From the NCBI RefSeq assembly GCF_000250655.1, contig NC_016935.1, positions 3,056,001 through 3,120,000 of the forward strand: DNA of 64,000 nucleotides, in the 5' to 3' direction. Positions within the stretch are counted from its first letter, which is position 1, and each line of letters begins with the position of its first letter. Positions 23,982-33,347 of the stretch are shown in pieces. Position numbers and translations under genes: made by a program. Source of the stretch: Paenibacillus mucilaginosus 3016. GTDB lineage: Bacteria; Bacillota; Bacilli; Paenibacillales; NBRC-103111. The notes beneath the pieces are model-generated. The model worked only from the letters and a program-made list of their open reading frames with translations, had not been told where the DNA came from and ran no database searches.

Positions 23982-24719
23982 ATGAAACTCACTTTTCTGG
24001 GGGCGGGCGACGGGTTCAGCGTGGGGCAGGGGCATAACAGCGCGCTCCTCGAGTTCGGCGGCACGAATCTGTGCATTGATTTTCCGGAGTCCAACCATGC
24101 GGCGCTCCATAAGCTAGGGCTGGAGCTCAACCGGGTGGAGAACGTCTTCGTCACCCACCTGCACGAGGACCACATCAACGGGCTGCAGAAGCTGGCGTTC
24201 TACCACGGGGTCTACCCGCTGAAGGGCAAGCCCCGGCTGTTCGTGCACGAAGAGCTTCTCGGGGACCTGTGGGATGCGCTCCGGCACGGGCTCGCTTATT
24301 CGACGCGGGGGCCGAAGGAGCTCTCGGACTTCTTCGAGGTCGTCCCTGTACAGGAGGCGTTCGAGCTCGAAGGACAGCGCTTCGAGCTGGTAAGAACAGT
24401 ACATATCCCGGGGATGATTTCCTTCGGGCTGCTCTGCGCGCCTTATTTTTATTTCAGCGGGGATACGCGGTTTGACCTCGGCCAGATTGAAGAGGCCGCA
24501 GCGAAAGCGAAGGTGCTCTTCTACGAGTGCCACATGCAGCCCTACAACCTGCCGTCGCACACCTCACTGGATGAGCTGCTGACGCTGCCGGAAGAGCTTC
24601 AGCGCAGAACGGTCCTTATGCACTATCTCGACGATTATCTGGATGCGGAGAAGCGGGAAGCGTTCCATAACGCGCACGCCCTGAGATTGGCGGAGCTTCT
24701 TCAAGCGTACGAATTCTAG
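23982..24719 (+). CDS. Metallo-beta-lactamase-fold hydrolase, 245 aa
   Basis: The metal motif HxHxDH is present as VTHLHEDHINGL (about residues 59-70). Further ligands are a His in VRTVHIPGM, an Asp in FSGDTRFD, and a late His in LMHYLDDY. The start, KLTFLGAGDGFSVGQGHNSAL, is typical of RNase Z-like and related members. It is probably a phosphodiesterase or small-molecule hydrolase rather than a drug resistance enzyme. It is divergent from the kinase gene, with 75 bp between them. Confidence 0.85.
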   Translation: MKLTFLGAGDGFSVGQGHNSALLEFGGTNLCIDFPESNHAALHKLGLELNRVENVFVTHLHEDHINGLQKLAFYHGVYPLKGKPRLFVHEELLGDLWDALRHGLAYSTRGPKELSDFFEVVPVQEAFELEGQRFELVRTVHIPGMISFGLLCAPYFYFSGDTRFDLGQIEEAAAKAKVLFYECHMQPYNLPSHTSLDELLTLPEELQRRTVLMHYLDDYLDAEKREAFHNAHALRLAELLQAYEF

Positions 24720-24737
24720 GTTTGTTCTTATCCCAAA

Positions 24738-24782
24738 AGCTTAGCCGGTTTCCATAAAGGGAAGCCAGCTAGGCTTTTTTCG
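24738..24782 (+). terminator. Intrinsic terminator
   Basis: AAGCTTAGCCGGTTTCC and GGGAAGCCAGCTAGGCTT form an imperfect 17-bp stem, followed by TTTTTT. Confidence 0.8.
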
Positions 24783-24875
24783 CGGATACGGCAGCATTCA
24801 TCCTTTATGGCCATGGGGGGATAACCCCCTTCCCTCTATGTTATATTTGTTATATTTAATGTCCGTATTATGTTA

Positions 24876-24904
24876 TTGTCAGGGGTGGTCATTTGCCTTA
24901 TAAT
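24876..24904 (+). promoter_or_regulatory. Sigma-A promoter of the beta-mannosidase gene
   Basis: TTGTCA (24876-24881), a 17-bp spacer and TATAAT (24899-24904), about 50 bp before the start codon. The preceding 60 bases are AT-rich. Confidence 0.75.
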
Positions 24905-24955
24905 GGGGGCACAGCATTCCACTCTATTCCACTTCCATAGAAGGAGACGGTGATT

Positions 24956-27550
24956 GTGACGATAACGAAACCTGCCTATATGACCCTGTCCGGCTGGGAA
25001 TTCAAGGCCTGCAAAGATGAGCACTGGCTGCCCGCCGCCGTACCGGGCTGTGTACATACGGATCTGCTCCGAAACGGGAAGATCGAAGATCCTTTTTACG
25101 GCACGAATGAGAAGAGGCTGCAGTGGATCGACAAGGAAGACTGGGAGTACCGCACGAGCTTCGCTGCATCACCCGAACAACTGAGCCGAGCGAACGTCGA
25201 GCTTGTATTCGACGGCCTCGATACGTATGCCGACGTTACCCTGAACGGGCAGCCGATTTTGTCGGCCGACAATATGTTCCGCTCCTGGCGCGCCGACGTC
25301 AAAGAGCTGCTGCAGGAGGAGAACACGCTGCGCGTCCGGTTCCGCTCTCCGATTCAGGAGGATCTGCCGAAGCTGCGGGCGCTCGGGTATGCGCTGCCTG
25401 CGGCCAACGACCAGAGTGAAGCGGGCGGTCTTGGGGACGAAAAAGTAAGCGTTTTCGCCCGGAAGGCGCCGTATCACTACGGCTGGGACTGGGGCCCGCG
25501 GTTTGTAACCAGCGGCATTTGGAAGGACGTGCGGCTCGAGAGCTGGTCCGGCATCCGCATCCGGGATTTCCACATCCGCCAGGATCAGGTGACGGCGGAG
25601 GCGGCGCGTCTCACGGCGCTGGTCGAGGTCGAGACGGACGAAGCCTGGAGCGGGGAGCTCCGCGTATCGGCCGAGGGGCGGCAGTGGAGCCGCGACGTCC
25701 GTCTGGAAGCCGGCAGCCATACAGTCCAGCTGGCCGCCGAGCTGGAGAGCCCGCGTCTGTGGTGGTCCCGCGGCCTGGGGGCGCAGGAGCTGACGGACTT
25801 CCGTGCGGAGCTGGTATCCGGCGGGGATGTGCATGCGCAGGAGACGGTGACGACCGGCCTGCGGTCGGCGAAGCTCGTACGCCAGAAGGATGCGCACGGC
25901 ACGAGCTTCTACATCGAGCTCAACGGCGTGCCGGTCTTCTGCAAGGGCGCCAACCACATTCCGAACGACAGCTTCGTGACCGAGGTCACTTACGAACGCT
26001 ACCGCCACGAGGTGGCCTCGGCGGCGGAGGCCAACATGAACATGCTGCGCGTCTGGGGCGGCGGGATCTACGAGCACGACGATTTCTACCGGCTGTGCGA
26101 CGAGTACGGCATCCTCGTGTGGCAGGATTTCATGTTCGCCTGCAGCATGTATCCGGGGGACGAGGCGTTCCTGGCCAGCGTCCGCTCCGAGGCCGAGGAG
26201 AATGTGAAGCGGCTGCGCCGCCACCCGTCGGTCGTGCTGTGGTGCGGCAACAATGAGATGGACACGGCCTGGTCCCACTATGACGAGAATGCGGGCTGGG
26301 GGTGGAAGAAGAAGTACAGTCCGGAGCTCCGGGAGAAGATCTGGCGGGATTACGAGGCGATTTTCCATGAAATTCTGCCCGAAACCATCCGTGCCCTGTC
26401 GCCGGAGACGGATTACTGGCCGTCTTCCCCGATGCGGGAAGTGACCGGGGATGCGAATCAGCATGCCACGAGCTCCTCGCCGGATGGGGATATCCACTAC
26501 TGGGGCGTGTGGCATAACGTCGAGCCGTTCTCGAACTACAAGGTGCATATCGGCCGCTTCATGAGCGAGTACGGCTTCCAGTCGTTCCCTGAGGAGAAGA
26601 CGGTGGAGACCTATGCGGCCGAAGAAGATATGGCGCTCGTCTCCGAGGTCATGCTCAGCCACCAGAAGAACGGGCGGGGCAACATGCTCATCAAGGAGTA
26701 CATGGACCAGTATCTCAGCGAGCCGAAGGACTTCCGCTCGTTCCTCTACATGAGCCAGGTGCTGCAGGGCGAAGCGATGAAAACCGCGATCGAAGCGCAC
26801 CGCCGCCGCATGGGCTTCACGATGGGCTCGCTGTACTGGCAGATGAACGACTGCTGGCCGGTCGCTTCCTGGGCGGGCATGGATTATCTCGGCCGCTGGA
26901 AGGCGCTGCAGTATTACGCAAAGCGGAGCTTCCGCGACGTGATGCTGTCGCTCGACGAGAATGACGGCAAGGTCGAGATCCATGGGGTGTCCGACCTGCA
27001 GGTGCCGCTGACGGGAACGCTGGAGCTCCGGCTGCTCGACTTCCAGGGGAACGTGCTGAGGCAGTGGCCGGCTTCCGTGACGCTGGCTGCGAATGCGGCA
27101 GGCCATCTGAAGTCGCTGGCACGGGAGGAGGTGCTGGAAGGGGCCGACCCGGCATCGGTCGTACTCACGGCCCGCTTCGAAGGCAGCGAAGGCACGACCG
27201 ATCTCAAGGAGCACTACTTCTTGCCGGTGAAGGATCTGCGGCTGGAGGAGCCGGGCGTGAGGATCACGCGGCGGACCGAAGGGGAGCAGGTGCTCTTCAC
27301 GCTGGAGGCGGACCGTCTGGCGAAGCAGGTATGGCTGTCTTCGGAGGCCGAGGGCCACTTCACCGACAACTTCTTTGATCTGCTGCCGGGCAGTCCGGTG
27401 ACCGTGGCGTTCCGCAAGCGTTCGGACGGCGGCGAGCCTTTCGCGGCCGGGGACCCGGGCAGCATGCAGGTGCGGTCGATGTACGATTTTATCAAAAGCA
27501 GTGCTGGGGCTCAGGAAGCGGACCGTCAAGCGGAGGAGCAGGCGCTGTAG
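24956..27550 (+). CDS. Beta-mannosidase (GH2), 864 aa
   Basis: A large GH2 enzyme of the beta-mannosidase subgroup. The jelly-roll N-terminus has VFDGLDTYADVTLNG and YGWDWGPRFVTSGIW. The acid/base Glu is in VVLWCGNNEMD and the nucleophile Glu in FMSEYGFQSFPE. Further typical parts are MLRVWGGGIYE and LYWQMNDCWPVASWAGMDY. It removes terminal beta-mannose from oligosaccharides, probably in the cytoplasm since there is no signal peptide. GTG at 24950 is too close to AAGGAGA, so the GTG at 24956 is preferred. It may work with the GH130 enzyme at 13255. Confidence 0.92.
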   Translation: MTITKPAYMTLSGWEFKACKDEHWLPAAVPGCVHTDLLRNGKIEDPFYGTNEKRLQWIDKEDWEYRTSFAASPEQLSRANVELVFDGLDTYADVTLNGQPILSADNMFRSWRADVKELLQEENTLRVRFRSPIQEDLPKLRALGYALPAANDQSEAGGLGDEKVSVFARKAPYHYGWDWGPRFVTSGIWKDVRLESWSGIRIRDFHIRQDQVTAEAARLTALVEVETDEAWSGELRVSAEGRQWSRDVRLEAGSHTVQLAAELESPRLWWSRGLGAQELTDFRAELVSGGDVHAQETVTTGLRSAKLVRQKDAHGTSFYIELNGVPVFCKGANHIPNDSFVTEVTYERYRHEVASAAEANMNMLRVWGGGIYEHDDFYRLCDEYGILVWQDFMFACSMYPGDEAFLASVRSEAEENVKRLRRHPSVVLWCGNNEMDTAWSHYDENAGWGWKKKYSPELREKIWRDYEAIFHEILPETIRALSPETDYWPSSPMREVTGDANQHATSSSPDGDIHYWGVWHNVEPFSNYKVHIGRFMSEYGFQSFPEEKTVETYAAEEDMALVSEVMLSHQKNGRGNMLIKEYMDQYLSEPKDFRSFLYMSQVLQGEAMKTAIEAHRRRMGFTMGSLYWQMNDCWPVASWAGMDYLGRWKALQYYAKRSFRDVMLSLDENDGKVEIHGVSDLQVPLTGTLELRLLDFQGNVLRQWPASVTLAANAAGHLKSLAREEVLEGADPASVVLTARFEGSEGTTDLKEHYFLPVKDLRLEEPGVRITRRTEGEQVLFTLEADRLAKQVWLSSEAEGHFTDNFFDLLPGSPVTVAFRKRSDGGEPFAAGDPGSMQVRSMYDFIKSSAGAQEADRQAEEQAL

Positions 27551-27719
27551 CCCCTCTGCAGCCGGTGGCGGAGCACTGCAGGCAGTCCGGCAGGTACTGC
27601 GGAGGGGCCGCGCGGCATTACGTTGACCCCAACGCCACGAAAGTCATCAGGGCGCGAACCCAGATGGCTGCTGCCATGCGGGTCTTCCGCCTGAACCCCA
27701 CGCACCACGCACCAATCCA

Positions 27720-27756
27720 TCGAGGCTGCCTTCGGGCAGCCTTCGTTATTTTTGTT
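27720..27756 (+). terminator. Terminator with UUCG loop after the beta-mannosidase
   Basis: GGCTGCC-TTCG-GGCAGCC, then a T-rich stretch (TTCGTTATTTTTG). Confidence 0.65.
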
Positions 27757-27789
27757 ATACTTTGTTGTTTGCTGTCGAATTACAAGGCT

Positions 27790-29163
27790 CTAGGTGCTAA
27801 GCCCCTTGGCTGTGTGCAGAGGACTTCCGGATATCTCCTCCGCGATCAGCTCCACCCCCCGTTCGATCTCGTCCGCCTTCACCTGCGATACGTTCAGTTT
27901 GAGAAGAGGATCCCGGGGAAAGCCCTCCAGATAATGCTGATCCATCGGCCCGATCAGCACGGACCGGCGGGCGAGCCGGGCGGCCAGCCGGGGGACGTCG
28001 ATCCCGGGATGCAGCTCCAGATGCGTGTGGATCATGGGTGCCGGAGCCGGACGGAACGCTGCTCGATCCCCCAGCTGCCCGGCAGCTCTCTGCAGGCTGT
28101 CTTGGAGCAGACGGGCTTTCTCCGCATAGGAACGGGAGAGCCGCTGCTTGTGACGCCCGAACATGCCGCTCTTCAAGTAGATTTCGAGCGCCGCCTGCGA
28201 CAGCATGGAGGTGTCGATATCCTGCAGTTTCTTGTGCCTGGAGAACACTTCGGCGAGTGCCGGCGGCAGGACCGCGATGCCCAGGCGCAGGCCCGGGAAC
28301 AGGATCTTGGCGAAGCTTTTGAGATAGATCACGCGCCTCGAAGGATCATGGGCGAAGAGAGGATCGGCCCGGCGGTTCTCCTCGAAGTCCGCCATATAAT
28401 CATCCTCGACAAGGTAGACATCATGCTTCGCGGCGAGCCTCACGATCTGTTTTTTCTGATCCTCGGTGTAGGAGCACCCGAGCGGATTGTGAAAGCGGGG
28501 CATCGTGTAGAAGAACTTGATCTCTCCTCCGCGGAAGAGGCGCTCCAGCTCTTCCATATCGATCCCCTCCGCTGTACGGCGGATGCCCCGGGCCGGTACG
28601 CCATAGGTTTGAAGGTAACGAACCATGAGATGGTAGCCGGGCTGCTCGATCAGGACGGTGCGGCGGCCGCCGGGGAACGGCATGGCGGCCAGCAGGGACA
28701 GCGCCTGCTGAACGCCGGAGGTGACGAAGAGGCGGTCCGTCTCCGTGAATATCTGGGAGGAAGCAAGCAGACTGCGGACCACACGCAGCAGCGAGGGCAA
28801 GCCCTGGGGCGTACCGTAGACGAACAGGTCGTTCTTGTAGGTTTCGATGGCCTTGTTGATGCAGTGCTGAAAGTCGAGATACGGAAAAAGCTCCGGGTCC
28901 GGGGCGGCGGCGATGAAGTCGAGCACCCCGGTACGGGTATCCTCCGAGGCCGCCCGGCTGCGGACGACGTAGTAGCCGCTTTTGGGCACGGCGTAGATGC
29001 GATGCTGCCGTTCGAGCTCCTGCAGGGTGCGGATGATCGTGCTCTTGCTGCATTCATAGCGCTGGGCCAGCGTACGGATCGAGGGCAGCTTGCCGCCCTC
29101 CCGGAGCGGAAGGGTCTCGATCAGCCCTTCGATTTCGTTCGCCAATTCCATGTATTTCAGCAT
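27790..29163 (-). CDS. MocR-type regulator (GntR helix-turn-helix fused to aminotransferase domain), 457 aa
   Basis: A GntR winged helix (about 10-70: LPSIRTLAQRYECSKSTIIRTL) is fused to a fold-I aminotransferase-like domain binding PLP. The Schiff-base lysine is in YLKSFAKILFPGLRLG and the cofactor region includes FYTMPRFHNPLG. MocR proteins use PLP chemistry to sense amino-compounds and commonly regulate a divergent transporter. Here the divergent gene is an EamA/DMT transporter, with a perfect 18-bp palindrome between. The ATG at 29163 follows GGGAGG, better than the GTG at 29172. Confidence 0.9.
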   Translation of the reverse strand: MLKYMELANEIEGLIETLPLREGGKLPSIRTLAQRYECSKSTIIRTLQELERQHRIYAVPKSGYYVVRSRAASEDTRTGVLDFIAAAPDPELFPYLDFQHCINKAIETYKNDLFVYGTPQGLPSLLRVVRSLLASSQIFTETDRLFVTSGVQQALSLLAAMPFPGGRRTVLIEQPGYHLMVRYLQTYGVPARGIRRTAEGIDMEELERLFRGGEIKFFYTMPRFHNPLGCSYTEDQKKQIVRLAAKHDVYLVEDDYMADFEENRRADPLFAHDPSRRVIYLKSFAKILFPGLRLGIAVLPPALAEVFSRHKKLQDIDTSMLSQAALEIYLKSGMFGRHKQRLSRSYAEKARLLQDSLQRAAGQLGDRAAFRPAPAPMIHTHLELHPGIDVPRLAARLARRSVLIGPMDQHYLEGFPRDPLLKLNVSQVKADEIERGVELIAEEISGSPLHTAKGLST

Positions 29164-29183
29164 GCGGTTCACCTCCCGGGTTC

Positions 29184-29201
29184 ATCTGTACCGGTACAGA
29201 T
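29184..29201. promoter_or_regulatory. Perfect 18-bp palindrome, candidate MocR operator
   Basis: ATCTGTACCGGTACAGAT, 20 bp upstream of the mocR start and between divergent genes. The CTGTACC half-site repeats as an exact inverted copy. Confidence 0.6.
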
Positions 29202-29298
29202 TTAGTATTTGCCATATTGTACCACGCTGGGGATCGGGTTACGATAGGTCTCGACAGAACCTGGAAAGACACTCAGGCAGAAACGGAGGGGCAGCTTG

Positions 29299-30329
29299 AT
29301 GATGCACATGGAGAATAAGGGCAGGACAAGGGAAGAGGGGGCCCGGAAGGCCGACGGCACCCGTCAGCAGAAGAACAACGAGGCCTCGCGTGACCGCGGG
29401 CAAACAGCGGCATATCTGGCGGCCGTCGGTAATGCGGTGATTATCGGCTTCTCGTTCCTCTTCGTGAAGATTGCACTGGACACCGCACACCCGCTCGATA
29501 CACTGGCCCACCGGTTCACGGCTTCTTTCGCCGTCCTGGCGCTGGCCGCGGCCTTCGGATGGATCCGCGTGAAGCTCCGTCCCCGGGAGATGGCCGCCTT
29601 GCTGCCGCTGGCGCTGCTGTACCCGTCGCTGTTCTTTGCCTTCCAGGCCTTCGGGCTGGCTTACAGCTCTTCGTCGGAAGCGGGTATCATCCATGCGACC
29701 GTCCCGATCTTCACGGCACTGCTGGCGGCTGCGGTGCTCAAGGAATATGCAGGCGTACGGCAGATCCTGTTCATTCTCCTGTCGGCGGCGGGCGTGGTCT
29801 ACATCTTCGTGATGAAGGGGGCGGCCATCGGATCGGGAGCCCTGCTCGGGACGGTACTGATCCTGGTCTCCGCCGGCTGTATGGCGGCTTACAGCGTGCT
29901 TGCCCGGCGGATGACGCGGCGCTTCACGGTGATGGAGATGACCTTCGCCATGACGCTGATCGGCTTTTTATTTTTAATGGCATGTCCGTGATCCGCCACT
30001 TGCTGGCCGGGACGCTCCCGGCTTACTTCGAGCCGCTGGGCAGCCTGCCGTTCCTCGGTTCCGTGCTGTACCTCGGCATCCTCTCGTCGATGGTGACCGC
30101 CATGCTCAACAACTACGCGCTGTCGAAGCTTGAAGCGTCGAAGGCCGGGGTGTTCACCCACCTCTCCACCTTGGTGACGATGGCTGCAGGAGCGCTTCTG
30201 CTCGGCGAGCAGCTGTTCTATTATCATTTCGTCGGCGCGGCGCTGATCGTGCTCGGGGTCGTGGGCACGAACCTGCCGGGCAGCCAAAAAAAGCCGGTGT
30301 CAAGCGCGGGCCGCAGCATGATAAGGTAG
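29299..30329 (+). pseudogene. EamA/DMT-family transporter, frameshifted
   Basis: Translation in two frames gives one complete 10-segment drug/metabolite transporter. The first part (29299 to about 29975) carries the first EamA domain (AVGNAVIIGFSFLFVKIALD ... AGIIHATVPIFTALLAA). The second (about 29972-30329) carries the rest (FNGMSVIRHLLAG ... ASKAGVFTHLSTLVTMAAG ... LGEQLFYYHFVGAALI). The join is at TTTTTATTTTTAATGG (29966-29980), where one extra T would restore GFLFFNGMS. This is either a real lesion, a slippage site or a sequencing error. The start follows GGAGGGG. It is divergent from the MocR gene, a common pairing. Confidence 0.8.
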
Positions 30330-30412
30330 ATTTTTCCGGAACGGGGTATAGAAAAGCCTTCCTGTGGAATGATAACGATGTTGTTGTCATTTTCAGGAAG
30401 GAGGTGCTTATG

Positions 30413-30568
30413 ATGGCAAACCAGCGGAATCAAGTGTCCAAGGCGGACGTGCAGTCCACGGAGCTGAACAAGCTGCCTGTCGAGGGCGAGAACGATACGG
30501 AATTCTCCGCAGAGGAAGCGGCTGAGGTGTTCTCCGAAAACCAGAATGCGAACAACAATCAGCAGTAA
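30413..30568 (+). CDS. Small Q/N-rich protein (51 aa), possibly spore-associated
   Basis: AAGGAGGTG (30398-30406) precedes ATGATG, and the second ATG (30413) has the normal spacing of six. The product is hydrophilic and starts MANQRNQVSKADVQSTEL. Its middle is acidic (NDTEFSAEEAAEVFSEN) and it ends in an N/Q run (QNANNNQQ). TEF-A-E and Q/N-rich stretches recall gamma-type small acid-soluble spore proteins, but the repeat structure of that family is not complete, so this is only a suggestion. It stands alone before a strong terminator. Confidence 0.6.
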   Translation: MANQRNQVSKADVQSTELNKLPVEGENDTEFSAEEAAEVFSENQNANNNQQ

Positions 30569-30656
30569 TCTGCGCTGGAGTATGGCGGGGGCGGGTAACA
30601 GCGGCCCCGCTGTGTTCGGATGAAATACATCACTATAACGGCTGCAGGGTACACGA

Positions 30657-30706
30657 AACAGCCCGCGTTCCCCGTAAGATGGGGGATCCGCGGGCTGTTT
30701 TTTTTG
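30657..30706. terminator. Strong terminator between convergent units
   Basis: ACAGCCCGCG...CCCC (30659-30674) pairs with GGGG...CGCGGGCTGT, followed by eight T. Confidence 0.85.
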
Positions 30707-30776
30707 ATAAAACAGACACCCAAAAAGCCGAATGATTCGATCATACACAGGCTCCTGCAATGTACATCTATTCCTA

Positions 30777-31187
30777 TTAGGCGTCCGGAAAAGGCTTGCG
30801 GCCCGCGAATCCGTCATGCCAGCCATGGTAGTGCGTGATGCGCTCCTCGCCTTCCTTCCAGCAGATGAGCACCTCTTCGCCGTCCACAACGGCAGGGAAG
30901 TCGATCAGTCCGGGCTTGATCATCTTGAGCAGCACGCCCTGGCGCGTGAAGTTCTCGATGAAAAGCTCCGCTTCGATCCGCAGGAAGTCGAGCCGTCCCT
31001 CCATCTCGAAGAACGGGTCACCGCCCTCCTGGCCGGCGGGCTGCAGCAAGTATTCAGCCTTGGCCTGCTTCAGTTCCTGGTAGAGTCCCTCGAACTGCTT
31101 CACGAGCTCCTGCAGCTTGGCCAAATCTTCCCGGAGCCGGGGCAGCATCGCATTGGCTTCCTCCAGAGTAAATCTTCTGTTGTTCAC
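30777..31187 (-). CDS. DUF2203 family protein, 136 aa
   Basis: The N-terminal RRFTLEEANAMLPRLREDL, a long helical coil, and the C-terminal block IDFPAVVDGEEVLICWKEGE with ITHYHGWHDGFAGRKP match DUF2203, a family of unknown function widespread in bacteria. It is probably cytoplasmic. The start is a GTG at 31187, nine bases after AAGGAG. It stands alone. The 370 bases upstream (to 31558) are purine-rich and show no gene. Confidence 0.8.
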   Translation of the reverse strand: MNNRRFTLEEANAMLPRLREDLAKLQELVKQFEGLYQELKQAKAEYLLQPAGQEGGDPFFEMEGRLDFLRIEAELFIENFTRQGVLLKMIKPGLIDFPAVVDGEEVLICWKEGEERITHYHGWHDGFAGRKPFPDA

Positions 31188-31558
31188 CGCATATCACTCC
31201 TTATCCTTCAAGTGTACTAAATCCGGGGCCGGATTGTCACGCTGAGGATGGAAGGGTCATGGATGGCAGGGCCGGCTGCCGTACGGATTACCGGAAGTGC
31301 CGGAGCGGAGGGGAGGGGCGGGTGTAAGCGGAGAAGAGGGAATGGAAGGATGGCCCAAATGATGTAAGCGCCGGTCAGGTGGAGCGAAGGGGGAAGGGCC
31401 GGGTGAAAGAAGCGGGAGCGGAGACCCAAAGAAGACCTCGCATAGAAACGGATACCCCTGCACGCCAAACAGGCTGCCATGAGACAGCCTGGAATCACGT
31501 TCGCGGGTATGTACATGGCGGCTTGACGGAGTCCCATGCCCTTTTATTATGGGAGCGG

Positions 31559-32401
31559 CTAGACCCCTCCGGATTTCCGCCGGTATTCCTTGGGCGCATA
31601 GCCGAACGTCTTTTTGAACATGCGGGAGAAAATGAGCTGGTCGCTGTACCCTACGGAATACGAGATTTCCTTGATCGACAGGGAGCCCTGCATGAGCTCG
31701 CGGGCTTTCTCCATCCGGTAGCGGCAGAGATACTGCTGGGGCGGGACGCCGACGGCAGTCTTGAAGAGGCTCGCGATATATTTGCGGCTCAACCCGAGCG
31801 CGTGGGCCATGTCCTCGATGGAGACGGACCACGAGTAGTTCGTTTCGATAAAATCGAGCGCCTGGGCGACGTAATAGGACTTGATGGAGCTGCGGTTCGG
31901 GTCAACCGGGCCGGCCTGGATCGCATCGAGCAGAGCCGCGAGGAAGGTGTAAAGGGCCGCCGTCAGGCGGAGCGGCCGGCTGAAGCTGTCCGGATTCCGG
32001 TCCGCTTCGATCATGGCCTGCAGGCTCTGGCGGGTCGGGCCGTCCGGCGGACAGGTGAACAGCGGGCTTTCGTAAGAAAGGCCGGCCTGCTCAAGATACA
32101 GAGGCACCGCTTCGCCGTTGAACGCCACCCACGATAACTTCCACGGATCGTGTGCATCGGCCTCGTAATCATAGAGCTCGCCGGGCACCAGGAAGAATCC
32201 GTCTCCCGCCGACCGCGGGTATTCCGCTGCTGCGGTGCGGAAGGTTCCCCGGCCGCTGTGGATGTAGAAGATTTTGTAATGATCCTTGACGCCGGGCCCC
32301 CAGGTCTGTCCGCTCTCGCATGCTTCCGTGCCGGCATAGTAGAATTTGATATCCTGGCAGGAATTGACGGTGTGTTTAATCCTCGGATGACGGGATTGCA
32401 T
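31559..32401 (-). CDS. AraC-family regulator, 280 aa
   Basis: An N-terminal cupin (KIFYIHSGRGTFRTAAAE, FFLVPGELYDYEADAHDPWKL) and two C-terminal helix-turn-helix motifs (MAHALGLSRKYIASLFKTAVG and IKEISYSVGYSDQLIFSRMF, about 190-275). The overall arrangement is like the MsmR/LacR-type AraC activators of sugar genes. The ATG at 32401 follows GAGGAG; an ATG nine codons upstream has no such site. The gene is divergent from the SDR-ThuA pair at 32576, its likely target. Confidence 0.85.
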   Translation of the reverse strand: MQSRHPRIKHTVNSCQDIKFYYAGTEACESGQTWGPGVKDHYKIFYIHSGRGTFRTAAAEYPRSAGDGFFLVPGELYDYEADAHDPWKLSWVAFNGEAVPLYLEQAGLSYESPLFTCPPDGPTRQSLQAMIEADRNPDSFSRPLRLTAALYTFLAALLDAIQAGPVDPNRSSIKSYYVAQALDFIETNYSWSVSIEDMAHALGLSRKYIASLFKTAVGVPPQQYLCRYRMEKARELMQGSLSIKEISYSVGYSDQLIFSRMFKKTFGYAPKEYRRKSGGV

Positions 32402-32575
32402 GGGCTTCGTGCTCCTCTCTGGTTCCATTGTTGAATGCGCATACAGTCCATGACATTATACTATATTTGTCGTCCATTGGGTTATGTTCGCAGAAGCTTC
32501 CGTATTTTACGATGAGAGGGAACATGGCGGCTGAGCCGCTCTAACTTTATAAAACGAAAACGGAGCGTGAGCGTC

Positions 32576-33301
32576 ATGGCAGAGCACCGGAGGGTTTGCG
32601 TCACGGGAACGGACAGAGGCGTAGGGCTGGCACTGACGGAATCGCTGCTGCACGCAGGGTGTACTGTATTTGCGGGCGGGATCTCCAGGGAGAATCCCGA
32701 GATGGACCGGCTGAAGGAGGCGTTTCCGCAGACGCTGCATGCGTTCTACCTTGATGTGGGCAGCGACGAGAGTGTACGGGAAGCGGGAGCGCTGATCCGC
32801 AGCCGGACGGATGCTCTGGATGTGCTGATCAATAATGCGGCGCTGCTCGGGGATACTTCGGTACCGATCGAGGGGGAGCTTGATTTTGACGAGATGCTGC
32901 GGGTGTATGATGTCTCGGCCCTCGGGGCGATCCGGATGTCGAACGCCTTGATCGGTCCGCTGATGAACGGCGGCAAGCTCATCGTGAACATCTCCTCGGA
33001 AGCGGGCAGCATCACCCAGAGCTACCGGGAAGCGTGGTTCGGCTACTGTATGGCTAAGAGCGCGTTGAACATGGGATCGACGATCATTCATAACCGTATA
33101 CGGCGTAACGGCGGGCGCGTGCTGCTGTTCCACCCCGGGTGGGTGAAGACCTACATGAGCGGAACATGGAACGATGCGGGCACCTACACTCCGCAGGAGG
33201 CGGCAGAGAACATCCTGCGGCGGATCGACGAGTACGGGAGCGAGATCCGGGAGCAGCCGATCTATATCGAAGCGGACACCGGCAGAGAGCTGCCTTGGTA
33301 G
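32576..33301 (+). CDS. Short-chain dehydrogenase, 241 aa
   Basis: Glycine motif TGTDRGVGLAL near residue 10, NNAALLG mid-protein, a serine in VNISSEAGSI and the catalytic YCMAKSA (Y-x-x-x-K). The ligand cannot be inferred; SDRs of this shape often act on sugars or small carbonyls. It is followed 46 bp later by the ThuA-like gene on the same strand, and an AraC regulator is divergent upstream, so a small sugar operon is likely. The ribosome binding site (CGGAG, spacing 11) is weak. Confidence 0.82.
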   Translation: MAEHRRVCVTGTDRGVGLALTESLLHAGCTVFAGGISRENPEMDRLKEAFPQTLHAFYLDVGSDESVREAGALIRSRTDALDVLINNAALLGDTSVPIEGELDFDEMLRVYDVSALGAIRMSNALIGPLMNGGKLIVNISSEAGSITQSYREAWFGYCMAKSALNMGSTIIHNRIRRNGGRVLLFHPGWVKTYMSGTWNDAGTYTPQEAAENILRRIDEYGSEIREQPIYIEADTGRELPW

Positions 33302-33347
33302 CAGCAGGAAGGCAAGCTGAACTGAACCTATGGGAGGCGAATGAAGA

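Noticed and set aside
25169-27529. 786-codon open frame on the minus strand
   Set aside because: It is the antisense shadow of the beta-mannosidase gene, which has catalytic motifs, a promoter and a terminator.
27565-29205. 546-codon plus-strand frame
   Set aside because: It is the antisense shadow of the MocR-type regulator gene.
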